Below are positions 8,801-15,235 of a stretch of DNA of 21,756 bases, one piece after another. Under the pieces are notes generated by a model, which made no database searches, was not told the DNA's origin, and saw only the letters and a program-made list of their open reading frames with translations. The stretch comes from Dehalococcoidia bacterium UBA6627 (GTDB taxonomy: Bacteria; Chloroflexota; Dehalococcoidia; UBA2979), in the NCBI GenBank assembly GCA_002455955.1, contig DKLZ01000065.1, positions 1 through 21,756 on the forward strand. The letters are read 5' to 3'. Each line of letters begins with the position of its first letter. Positions within the stretch are counted from its first letter, which is position 1. Made by a program: the position numbers and the translations under genes.

Positions 8801-9257
8801 GCATTACCGTTGGAATTTCACCATCACGTGTTCTCACAAATGCATCAAAATCAGATCGAAACATGATGTTCCCGCGGAGACGCTGATTGTCCTCTAGGTT
8901 GGGAACTGATCCGGTTGGAACTGGAAAGAATGTCGCACTTGAGCCTTGGCGCACAACGCTTGCAGCTACAGGTGCGAGGGCATTTGTTACTGCTCCGCCA
9001 ACGTAACTTTCGGAGCGTTGATAATTGGTCAGGTCTCCTGTTTGTGAACTTCTAGAAACCTGGACATCGAGATCGACTGGGTCGAGCTGCTCGATAGCGA
9101 ACTTGAGTCCGACGTCACGGATAGTATCGGCGTAAATGATCGTAGCGGAGAGAATCGCACCAGCGACTATTGTTCCCAGCCCAACACTAGACAGCAGCCG
9201 CCAATTACCTGACATGCGGCGGAGTGCAAGCATTAACATGAGATGGTAACGAGTCAT
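5817..9257 (-). CDS. FtsX-family ABC transporter permease, 1146 aa, two FtsX halves
   Basis: This is the membrane subunit of a LolCE/MacB-like ABC system. Such systems move lipoproteins, lipids or peptides at the outer face of the membrane, or transmit force; the substrate cannot be read here. Ten membrane segments are visible: TM1 about 21-43, a large outside domain (45-305), FtsX-like TMs about 311-335, 360-388 and 408-432, two more near 455-470 and 492-520, TM about 545-568, a second large outside domain (570-1003), and FtsX-like TMs 1006-1031, 1055-1080 and 1108-1133. The cytoplasmic TLRSRGATTGQL and LQTLGFSRLQVF segments are the usual coupling regions to the ATPases. Cys789 and Cys810 are the only cysteines and lie in a polar insert of the second outside domain. 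There is no clear Shine-Dalgarno; TAAACT ends 7 nt before the ATG. It heads the four-gene minus operon. Confidence 0.93.
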   Translation of the reverse strand: MTRYHLMLMLALRRMSGNWRLLSSVGLGTIVAGAILSATIIYADTIRDVGLKFAIEQLDPVDLDVQVSRSSQTGDLTNYQRSESYVGGAVTNALAPVAASVVRQGSSATFFPVPTGSVPNLEDNQRLRGNIMFRSDFDAFVRTRDGEIPTVMPPASEGPLIAAVGANTAQTVGISVGDTFDLFPFWDEQASPLPVLIVGIIEAHDPEDRYWAGDRHAVDAPIRTWDTVLFHVPESTFFGVLAHRFPEVSVDYDSIFQVRLESLSARNATRIADGLTGLQAEISQTEKRTRATTELTSVLHTFDDKLFFTRIPLFILLLQIGGIATYYLVMVSTMVAERQTTEIVTLRSRGATTGQLLTQYGIEGAILAALAIVVGPPLAASVIALLGLTPAFSDLSGGGFLEVSLSGQAYALAGLGALIAFAAVVLPAWLATRRTIVEFKRALARPQPTPGFLRYYMDVALVLFAAIIFWRLSQQETLITENLFGDTHADPFLLATPAVFMVTVGVVFLRLFPLLLRIVAWLVEQTGSVAAMFSLRSLVRNPRHYSRLVLLLMFATGVGMFGATFSATLDQSYKERAYYLTGSDIRAADMQAIPEGSPDTFRHHVQAIEAEVGMPVMRTGGTIEMLGRFERVELIGVDPEFFEEVTFWRNDFSAIMLHEIVNTLSANEPPIREGISIPESAQEAGIWLKAPNIRGPISAALILRDANGVLGEFNFGKLTPDDEVVSEWRFFSTSLSKQTGIHGQFLDRDPLTSPLTLEAIRLTTGSRIAGSSGTVLLGSLYVSEEHTQCKMPAEKNAQDVSRKSTTATACEISANNTSRDESFLVADFTDSRFEPINGFLKTMANDFLGKTTDAPPGASVAALLEWQSAERSSQIHGIREQYDEKPINIILSKKTATLLALEPGDPVSLLAASRIHSAVFSGTLNLFPTFKQNESSSGVALVNANRLIQSAQAAQANVGTGYNEAWFRTSDPETTLESLERFEPLTQISAEKELLVQQQDPLVAAGWSGILSISFGAVLALSGIGFVVYSYLSAQQRGLEFAILQTLGFSRLQVFTAVLVEQIFVIVTGMALGTLVGLQIGRLMMGFIGTDESGSEVIPPFLLAVSWPQVFVVWGILGVVFLLTITGVVLLYFRLAVHRALRIGDT

Positions 9258-9264
9258 CGGGCGC

Positions 9265-9308
9265 AGTTTACGGGGCAGATTCGAATAGGACAGGGGTCAA
9301 GCATGATA
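9265..9308 (-). promoter_or_regulatory. Possible promoter elements of the ABC operon
   Basis: On the minus strand, TATCAT (9308-9303) is a good -10 hexamer that would give a leader of about 45 nt. A second candidate, TAAACT (9270-9265), ends 7 nt before the ATG and would give a leaderless message, in line with the absence of a Shine-Dalgarno. Neither has a convincing -35 at the right spacing, so the assignment is tentative. Confidence 0.25.
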
Positions 9309-9331
9309 GCGGTCCGAGCTATACTGACTAA
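9296..9331 (+). promoter_or_regulatory. Probable polA promoter, leaderless type
   Basis: TATACT (9320-9325) matches the sigma70 -10 consensus at 5 of 6 positions. A weak -35-like GTCAAG (9296-9301) lies 18 bp upstream. Counting 7 nt from the -10 places the transcription start on the GTG start codon at 9332, and no Shine-Dalgarno precedes it. Confidence 0.45.
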
Positions 9332-12187
9332 GTGACATCTAAGAGTAAGTCTAAGAACCGGTCAAATAGTCTTGAATCAGATGATCGTGAACAAGCGGAT
9401 CGCAAACCGCTGCTCGTCATTCTTGATTCGCACGGCATTATTTTTCGTTCGTACTATGCGCTTCGAGATGTAATAACCGTGCGGCGCACAGGGGAGGCGG
9501 TTGCTGCCGTTTATGGTTATGCGAATAGCCTGTTGACGGTATTTGATGAACTTAAGCCCACTCATGTAATTGCTGCTTGGGATGCTTCATCTGAGACGTT
9601 TCGTAAAGCAGTTGACGAGCGCTATAAAGCTAATCGCCCGCCGACACCCGAAGATTTGATTCCGCAATTCGATCGTATTAGGGAAATTCTTGAAGCGTTT
9701 CATATTCCACTTGTCGAGCGTGATGGATATGAAGCAGATGATGTCTTAGGAACTTTCGCACGACAGGCCGTCGAACAGGGTATTGAAACAGTGATTGTCA
9801 CACTCGATAACGACATCGTGCAGCTAGTGGAACCAGGTGTCAGGGTGTATATGTACCGTCTCTATCAACGTGACTATGTCATGTATGACGAGGCCGCGGT
9901 TAAAGATCGTTGGGGTTTTGAGCCCAAACAGATGATCGATTACAAAGCCTTGGTTGGCGATAGTTCCGACAATATTCCCGGAGTGAAAGGCATTGGAGAA
10001 AAAGGCGCAAAACAACTGATTGCTGATTGGGGATCTTTAGAAGAGATGATTGAGCATCTCGAAGAGCTTAAGCCAGTTCGGGCGAAGAATGCGCTATCCC
10101 TCGGAATTGATGAAGCTCGACTTTCAAGGGAACTTGCGACTATCGAAAAGAATATTCCTGACCTCGAATTATCTCTTGAGGGTGCGGAGCTACGTGATTA
10201 CGACCGCGAACGGGTTCTAGAACTGTTTCAATCACTTGAGTTCCGATCACTGATGAATCGCCTTCCACAATCTGCACGTGAAGTGTCCTCGAAATCGACG
10301 TCGAATTTCACTGATATCGGTCGATACGAGGCTGTTACTAGCATTGATGGCCTCAATGAAGTTGTTTCCGCAATTAGGAAAGTCGGCCGCTTTTCATTTC
10401 AAGTAATCGCTGATGATTCGCATCCGATCCGGGCTGCAGATTCAGTTGTTGGGCTCAGTTTGTCATGTGATGCCAAACAAGGCTGGTATATCCCTTTTGG
10501 TCACCGTGATCCGGCAGAAGAAGAACGGCAGCAGTCGCTTCTTGATGAAGCAGAAGAGCAACTGTTGGTCCAGCAATTATCGCGAGCGGCGGTCCTTGAG
10601 TTAGTGCTTCCATTGTTTCAAGATGAAAACATTCAGCGTATCGGCCACGATACTAAATATGGGGTACTCGCCCTTGCAGGAACCGAGGCAGGTGATTGGT
10701 CGAAATTAATCGATTTCGACACGCAGGTTGCGGCGTATTTGCTTGGTGATTTCAATATCACATTAGAGAATCTCTCATTTGACCGACTTGGCGTCGAAAC
10801 AATAGATCCCAAAAGCTTTCTCGGAACTGGTCGTAAGGCTGTCCCATTCTCTGCAGCCTCGATCGAAAATGTTACGTCGTATTCGGCCCGCAACGTCGAT
10901 TATTTGATTCGCTTAGCAGATCCACTTAGAGATGCACTGAAGGACAGTGAGCTTTGGAAGGTATTTGAAGAGATCGATTTACCTCACATTCCTGTGCTTG
11001 CTCGGATCGAGCAGTTTGGTGTTGCCCTTGATTCTTCGGTATTAGCAAAATTGTCGGTAGATCTCGTGGATCGAATTGCTCAGATCGAACGAGAGGCCTT
11101 CAACATCGTTGGCCATGAGTTCAAACTTGGTTCACCACAAGAGTTGTCACAGGTTCTGTTTGAAGAATTGGAATTACCTCGAACACGGAAGACCAAGACT
11201 GGTTATACGACTGACGCTAAAGCTCTTGAAGGGCTTCGTCAGGCACACCCGGTTGTTAGCGCAATTCTCGGCTGGCGCGAATTAACAAAGATTAAGTCGA
11301 CCTACGTTGATTCATTGCCGCTGCAGGTCAATCCGCGTACGAACCGTGTCCACACCGTGTTTTCACAGGCGACTGCGGCAACTGGTCGGCTCTCTTCGAA
11401 CGACCCCAACTTGCAAAATATTCCGATTCGCACCGACTTGGGCCAACAAGTCAGGCGAGCATTTATCGCCCGTGATTGCGGTGAAGATCCGATATTGCTT
11501 TCAATTGACTATTCGCAGATAGAGTTACGTGTACTTGCTCATGTCTCCGGCGACGACCAACTCAGAAAAGCCTTTGCGGATGGGCAAGATATTCACGCAT
11601 CGACTGCTGCGAATGTTTTTGGCGTCGAACTCGGAGGGGTTACGTCCGATATGCGTCGCCGCGCGAAAGTGTTCAATTTCGGAGTGCTCTACGGGCTTAC
11701 AGCTTTTGGTTTGGCGCAACGTGAGGGGATTGACTTTGATGAAGCGAACGCATTCATTGAGGCATACTTCGAAGCGTATCCGAAAGTTCAGACATGGAGA
11801 GAGCAAACTGTTGAGGAAACACGCCTAAAAGGTTATGCCGAAACTCTCACTGGTCGGAGACGTTCTATACCAGACCTTTACTCGAATAACCGTAACCTGA
11901 GACAGGCAGCTGAGCGTATCGCGATTAACATGCCAATCCAAGGGACCGCTTCAGATATTATTAAGATAGCAATGAATGGAATCGACCGAGAATTGTTAAG
12001 TCGCCGTGCGGCAGGCAAACAGGCACGGATGATTTTGCAGATTCATGATGAGCTAATCTTCGAGTTGCCGAGTTCTGAACTAGACGATGTTCGGGATGTT
12101 GCTCATCGTTTGATGCCATCACTTGAACTAGACGTTCCATTGGATCTAGACGAGAAACTTGGTGTTTCTTGGGGAGATCTCGAGTGA
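9332..12187 (+). CDS. polA: DNA polymerase I
   Basis: This enzyme fills gaps and removes RNA primers during replication and repair. At 951 aa it has the usual three parts. The 5'-nuclease (about 26-310) keeps its acidic residues: Asp32, Asp84, Glu134/Asp136/Asp137 in YEADD, Asp159/Asp161, and Asp210/Asp213 in GDSSDN, followed by a helix-hairpin-helix (GVKGIGEKGAKQL). The polymerase has motif A with Asp726 (SIDYSQIELR), motif B RRRAKVFNFGVLYG (Lys779, Phe783) and motif C QIHDELIFE (Asp906, Glu907). The middle 3'-5' exonuclease domain is degenerate: Gln357 and Ile359 replace the first D-x-E pair, Gly444 replaces the Asp of KYD, and Asn521 replaces the Asp of the YxxxD motif. Proofreading is therefore predicted lost, as in Taq and Bacillus enzymes. 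A basic 25-residue N-terminal extension precedes the nuclease. The start is GTG. mutM follows after 24 bp. Confidence 0.97.
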   Translation: MTSKSKSKNRSNSLESDDREQADRKPLLVILDSHGIIFRSYYALRDVITVRRTGEAVAAVYGYANSLLTVFDELKPTHVIAAWDASSETFRKAVDERYKANRPPTPEDLIPQFDRIREILEAFHIPLVERDGYEADDVLGTFARQAVEQGIETVIVTLDNDIVQLVEPGVRVYMYRLYQRDYVMYDEAAVKDRWGFEPKQMIDYKALVGDSSDNIPGVKGIGEKGAKQLIADWGSLEEMIEHLEELKPVRAKNALSLGIDEARLSRELATIEKNIPDLELSLEGAELRDYDRERVLELFQSLEFRSLMNRLPQSAREVSSKSTSNFTDIGRYEAVTSIDGLNEVVSAIRKVGRFSFQVIADDSHPIRAADSVVGLSLSCDAKQGWYIPFGHRDPAEEERQQSLLDEAEEQLLVQQLSRAAVLELVLPLFQDENIQRIGHDTKYGVLALAGTEAGDWSKLIDFDTQVAAYLLGDFNITLENLSFDRLGVETIDPKSFLGTGRKAVPFSAASIENVTSYSARNVDYLIRLADPLRDALKDSELWKVFEEIDLPHIPVLARIEQFGVALDSSVLAKLSVDLVDRIAQIEREAFNIVGHEFKLGSPQELSQVLFEELELPRTRKTKTGYTTDAKALEGLRQAHPVVSAILGWRELTKIKSTYVDSLPLQVNPRTNRVHTVFSQATAATGRLSSNDPNLQNIPIRTDLGQQVRRAFIARDCGEDPILLSIDYSQIELRVLAHVSGDDQLRKAFADGQDIHASTAANVFGVELGGVTSDMRRRAKVFNFGVLYGLTAFGLAQREGIDFDEANAFIEAYFEAYPKVQTWREQTVEETRLKGYAETLTGRRRSIPDLYSNNRNLRQAAERIAINMPIQGTASDIIKIAMNGIDRELLSRRAAGKQARMILQIHDELIFELPSSELDDVRDVAHRLMPSLELDVPLDLDEKLGVSWGDLE

Positions 12188-12211
12188 ACGTGCACGTTAA
12201 GCGATAGTCCT

Positions 12212-13030
12212 ATGCCGGAATTGCCAGAAGTGGAAACGACTCGACGGCAAATCGCACCAATAATTGTTGGACGAACGATCAAATCTGTGAAAATTCACAA
12301 GGGTGCAGAACGTCTAGCAGTGACTCACGCACCGCATGAACTTGAATTCACATTAACCGGTCGCAGAATCGATGCACTCGATCGCCATGGTAAATATCTG
12401 ATCGCTCACCTTGATGATGGTCGCGCCTGGGTTGTCCACTTGCGGATGACTGGATCATTGGTAGTTGCAGCGGTTGATAAGCCTCATCGCTTCGAACGCG
12501 CACAACTGTCTATGGACGATGGGGTCGTAGTTCGGTTTAACGATCTTCGAAAATTTGGGACTTGGCATGTGGTTGAAGATCCTCGTGATGCTATGCCAAA
12601 CGTTGGGCCTGATGCGCTTTCGGACGATTTCACGGTTAGTTGGCTACGTGAACATCTTGCACGCCGTTCGGTACCTTTGAAGTCAGTGCTTCTTGATCAG
12701 AAGGTGGCTGCAGGTGTCGGTAACATTTATGCAGATGAAGCTTGCTATATCGCAAGGATTAACCCTCGTATCAAGGCTCACGAACTTGGTCCACGTCGTG
12801 TAGCCCGGCTGAGGGATGCCATAGTGACGGCTCTTCAACGCTCCCTTGTCGACGGCGGAACGACGTTCTCCAACTATATGGATGGTCTGGGTGGGGCAGG
12901 GTTTCATAAGACCCACGTACATGTTTTCCGACGTGATGGTGAGCCGTGCGATCACTGTGGTTCGATCATTCGCAAGATTCGAATAGCAGGGCGGGGAACA
13001 CATTTTTGTCCTCGTTGTCAAAAACACTGA
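12212..13030 (+). CDS. mutM: Formamidopyrimidine-DNA glycosylase (Fpg/MutM)
   Basis: A bifunctional base-excision repair enzyme that removes 8-oxoguanine and ring-opened purines, then cuts the DNA backbone by beta/delta elimination. The 272-aa protein begins MPELPEVETTRR, so Pro2 becomes the catalytic N terminus and Glu3 is the general acid/base. Lys61 in HGKYLI, the DLRKFG segment with its DNA-contacting Arg, and the helix-two-turn-helix signature AAGVGNIYADE are all present. The C-terminal zinc finger (CDHC, then 16 residues, then CPRC) contains the IRIAGRGTHF loop with the expected arginine. All features fit an active Fpg rather than Nei. It is 24 bp downstream of polA and probably cotranscribed, which gives a repair pair of glycosylase plus gap-filling polymerase. 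Confidence 0.97.
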   Translation: MPELPEVETTRRQIAPIIVGRTIKSVKIHKGAERLAVTHAPHELEFTLTGRRIDALDRHGKYLIAHLDDGRAWVVHLRMTGSLVVAAVDKPHRFERAQLSMDDGVVVRFNDLRKFGTWHVVEDPRDAMPNVGPDALSDDFTVSWLREHLARRSVPLKSVLLDQKVAAGVGNIYADEACYIARINPRIKAHELGPRRVARLRDAIVTALQRSLVDGGTTFSNYMDGLGGAGFHKTHVHVFRRDGEPCDHCGSIIRKIRIAGRGTHFCPRCQKH

Positions 13031-13152
13031 TATCGAATATGCAAGCCGAATATCAGGTCGCCCAAAACATATAACAGTTGCTTCGTCTCGTAGACCGCTG
13101 CTATTTTCCTTTCCATTGGAATGCACGTTAGGGTTTATGCGGGCGGCGGATC

Positions 13153-14091
13153 TTGATATTAGTTGTTCTGATTGTGTGTCTGGTATTGGTTATCAGCATG
13201 CTGGCGTACGTGAGTGCCGCATTCTACTTAGCGGATCGACTTACTCACACGAAACGCCAGCGTGTTCAAGGGACGCCCATTGATTTAGGATTACATTTTC
13301 AAGATGTTCAGTTTCTCACTTTCGATCGACTAACGCTCAACGGATGGTTCGTTAAGTCGCCCGAAGCGCGTGCTACGGTCGTACTTGTGCATGACCGATT
13401 GGGTACACGTGCTGACGTGGAGCAAGGATTGCTGAAGCTCCATGGGGATTACGTTAGACATGGATTCAACGTACTTTCATTCGACCTACGCGGTCGAGGG
13501 GAATCTTCTGGTTGCCGTGATCACCTTGGGAGTCGAGAGCATCATGATCTTGATGCAGCGTTAGATTACCTATGGAAACAAGAGAATCAGTTACCAGTGG
13601 TTCTGCATGGATTCGGGTTTGGTGCTGCTCTCGCAATTAAGGTTGCGTCTCGTCGGAGTGGGATTGCGGGTATTATCGCGGACTCACCTGTTGCATCAGT
13701 GCGTGAGATGTTGCGCTTTCAGCATTCGCATATCCCAGCATATATGTTTGAGACAGTGCACTGGTTTGCTCGGTGGTTTTTTGATGCTGATTTGGATGAA
13801 TTGAAGCCGATTGACATCATCAATCAAGTAGAAGCACCTGTACTGTTGCTTTGTGCGGAGATCGATAATGAAGTACCTGAGTCGCACGCCCTCAATTTGG
13901 CCGCGGCCTCATTAAACCGAGACCATCAAATATGGGTCGCACCTCAACATAAAGGGCACTGCTCGTACTACATTCAACACTCTGTGGAGTATGTTAATCG
14001 CTCTGTCAGTTTCATCAACCACGTCGTACCAATACGGATATTGCCAGTAACCTCTGATCTCGCAGAGGCGCGGCCCACCCGTGCTAGCTAG
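13153..14091 (+). CDS. Membrane-anchored alpha/beta-hydrolase-fold protein lacking the nucleophile serine
   Basis: An N-terminal hydrophobic helix (about residues 2-27) anchors the protein. The rest is an alpha/beta-hydrolase fold of the YqkD/BAAT-like kind: strand VVLVHDRLGT (76-85), LSFDLRGRGESSG (108-120), and a cap-like region (180-220). The nucleophile elbow reads LHGFGFGAAL (151-160). The centre of GxSxG, residue 155, is Gly encoded by GGG, so the catalytic serine is absent. The other triad members seem present, Asp238 in CAEIDNEVP and His266/His269 in QHKGHCS. It could have another activity, a displaced nucleophile, or act as a non-catalytic scaffold. TTG 13153 is the first start before the signal-anchor, with GGCGGA just upstream; an ATG at 13137 is out of frame. 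The S58 peptidase gene follows after 12 bp, so the two are likely one operon. Confidence 0.88.
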   Translation: MILVVLIVCLVLVISMLAYVSAAFYLADRLTHTKRQRVQGTPIDLGLHFQDVQFLTFDRLTLNGWFVKSPEARATVVLVHDRLGTRADVEQGLLKLHGDYVRHGFNVLSFDLRGRGESSGCRDHLGSREHHDLDAALDYLWKQENQLPVVLHGFGFGAALAIKVASRRSGIAGIIADSPVASVREMLRFQHSHIPAYMFETVHWFARWFFDADLDELKPIDIINQVEAPVLLLCAEIDNEVPESHALNLAAASLNRDHQIWVAPQHKGHCSYYIQHSVEYVNRSVSFINHVVPIRILPVTSDLAEARPTRAS

Positions 14092-14103
14092 GTTCAGTTT
14101 TCC

Positions 14104-15102
14104 TTGTTGACTGCGCGCGATGCTCTAACCGATATTCGAGGCATTCGCGTTGGGCATTGGACTGATCGACGATCTGCTACTGGCTGCACAGTGGTGGTTT
14201 GTCCATCTGGCACGGTAGGTGGAGTCGATGTTCGGGGAGCAGCACCTGGGACACGGGAAACTGATCTGCTTCGATCAGGCAATTTGGTCGAGGAAGTGCA
14301 CGCTATAGTGCTTTCAGGAGGCTCGGCATTCGGGCTTGATGCAGCAAGCGGTGTTGTAGAAGCCCTTGCTGAGCGCAAGGTCGGACTCAATTTCGGAGAT
14401 AGCGTGATCCCGATTGTTCCATCGGCGATCTTATTTGATCTAACTATTGGACGATCAACCCATCCAACAGCGGATTCAGGGGCTCGAGCTTTTAAAAAGG
14501 CAACAAGTGGTCGCATCGAGATGGGGTCAGTTGGTGCAGGTACTGGTGCAACCGTTGCGAAATTTGCTGGCCGTGATAAGGCCCTTAAGGGGGGAGTGGG
14601 AACAGCGAGTGAGCTACTCGATACGGGAGTTATCGTTGCTGCGTTAGCGGTAGTTAATGCTGTAGGTGCGATTCGCGACCCGAATACGGGTGGCCTAGTT
14701 GCTGCACCTCGCGAAGGTGAGCGAAGTTTCTTAGATATCGATCGTGAACTCAGAGGCGCGAAACTTCTGGACTCAAATGACGATGAGGAACTGCCAGAGA
14801 ACACAACACTTGCTGTAGTTGCTACGAATGCATGTTTGACAAAAACCGAAACAAATCGAATCGCCACTGTTGCTCACGATGGTTTTGCATCAACAATCTG
14901 GCCGGTTCACACAAAAAGTGATGGTGACGTCATCTTTAGTCTTTCCACAGGAGAATATGAAGTCGATTGGGTAGGATACCGGGCGATCGAAGCGTTTGCT
15001 GTTCGCGCCGTCGAGCGTGCTGTCCTTAAAGCTGTGTCTGAGGCAACGTCAGTAGCGGATGTGCCGTCCGCAAGTGATTGGAGAAATGGTATTGGGAATT
15101 AG
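14104..15102 (+). CDS. S58-family (DmpA/P1) self-processing aminopeptidase or amidohydrolase
   Basis: S58 peptidases are Ntn-type hydrolases that cut their own chain to expose an N-terminal Ser or Thr. Members include DmpA (D/L-aminopeptidase), BapA (beta-peptides such as carnosine) and ThnT (pantetheine-type amide). The 332-aa protein has the family landmarks: IRGIRVGHWTD near the N terminus, ATGCTVVV, GGVDVRGAAPGTRETD (39-54), VLSGGSAFGLDAA (69-81), GSVGAGTGATVAKF (141-154), and the cleavage site with nucleophile PENTTLAVVATNA (231-243). Self-cleavage is expected between Asn233 and Thr234. No signal peptide is seen, so it is cytoplasmic. Adjacent TTG codons (14104, 14107) are the best starts; the ribosome site is weak. 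It follows the hydrolase-fold gene and precedes panBC. The natural substrate is unknown. Confidence 0.93.
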   Translation: MLTARDALTDIRGIRVGHWTDRRSATGCTVVVCPSGTVGGVDVRGAAPGTRETDLLRSGNLVEEVHAIVLSGGSAFGLDAASGVVEALAERKVGLNFGDSVIPIVPSAILFDLTIGRSTHPTADSGARAFKKATSGRIEMGSVGAGTGATVAKFAGRDKALKGGVGTASELLDTGVIVAALAVVNAVGAIRDPNTGGLVAAPREGERSFLDIDRELRGAKLLDSNDDEELPENTTLAVVATNACLTKTETNRIATVAHDGFASTIWPVHTKSDGDVIFSLSTGEYEVDWVGYRAIEAFAVRAVERAVLKAVSEATSVADVPSASDWRNGIGN

Positions 15103-15103
15103 T

Positions 15104-15131
15104 TTGACTGGTCGATTGCCATTCCTATACT
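15104..15131 (+). promoter_or_regulatory. Sigma70-type promoter for panBC
   Basis: TTGACT (15104-15109, 5 of 6 to the -35 consensus) and TATACT (15126-15131, 5 of 6 to the -10 consensus) are separated by 16 bp. They begin right after the stop codon of the S58 gene. Transcription would start near 15138 and leave a leader of about 98 nt before panB. Confidence 0.6.
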
Positions 15132-15176
15132 GATGGATATTGACATGGCTCATGCGCAGTGAGAAACGAATATCGG

Positions 15177-15193
15177 TCGATAGTATCTATCGA
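15177..15193 (+). promoter_or_regulatory. Inverted repeat in the panB leader
   Basis: TCGATAG, a TAT centre, and CTATCGA form a perfect 7+3+7 inverted repeat within the predicted transcribed leader. It could be an operator for a dimeric repressor or an RNA stem. No T-run follows, so it is not a terminator. Confidence 0.4.
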
Positions 15194-15209
15194 AAGATGG
15201 CCGCTTGGA

Positions 15210-15234
15210 TCTCCTAGGAGACCGAGACGGAGGG
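15210..15234 (+). promoter_or_regulatory. Palindrome TCTCCTAGGAGA and panB ribosome binding site
   Basis: A perfect 12-bp palindrome (15210-15221) lies just before the panB ribosome site GGAGGG (15229-15234). Its left half TCTCCT is complementary to the Shine-Dalgarno-like right half and could also pair partly with the real site, so it might hide the ribosome site by RNA pairing. This is speculative. Confidence 0.35.
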
Positions 15235-15235
15235 C

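Noticed and set aside
12683..13126. A 147-codon minus-strand frame over the end of mutM
   Set aside because: Overlaps the catalytic H2TH and zinc-finger part of mutM, with no ribosome site or recognisable sequence.
13031..13152. The 122-bp gap after mutM inspected for a tRNA or promoter
   Set aside because: No cloverleaf and no -35/-10 pair at usable spacing; only weak hexamers are seen.
14094..14867. A 257-codon open frame on the minus strand
   Set aside because: It lies entirely opposite the clear S58 peptidase gene and has a low-complexity Ser/Ala/Arg composition typical of an antisense shadow.
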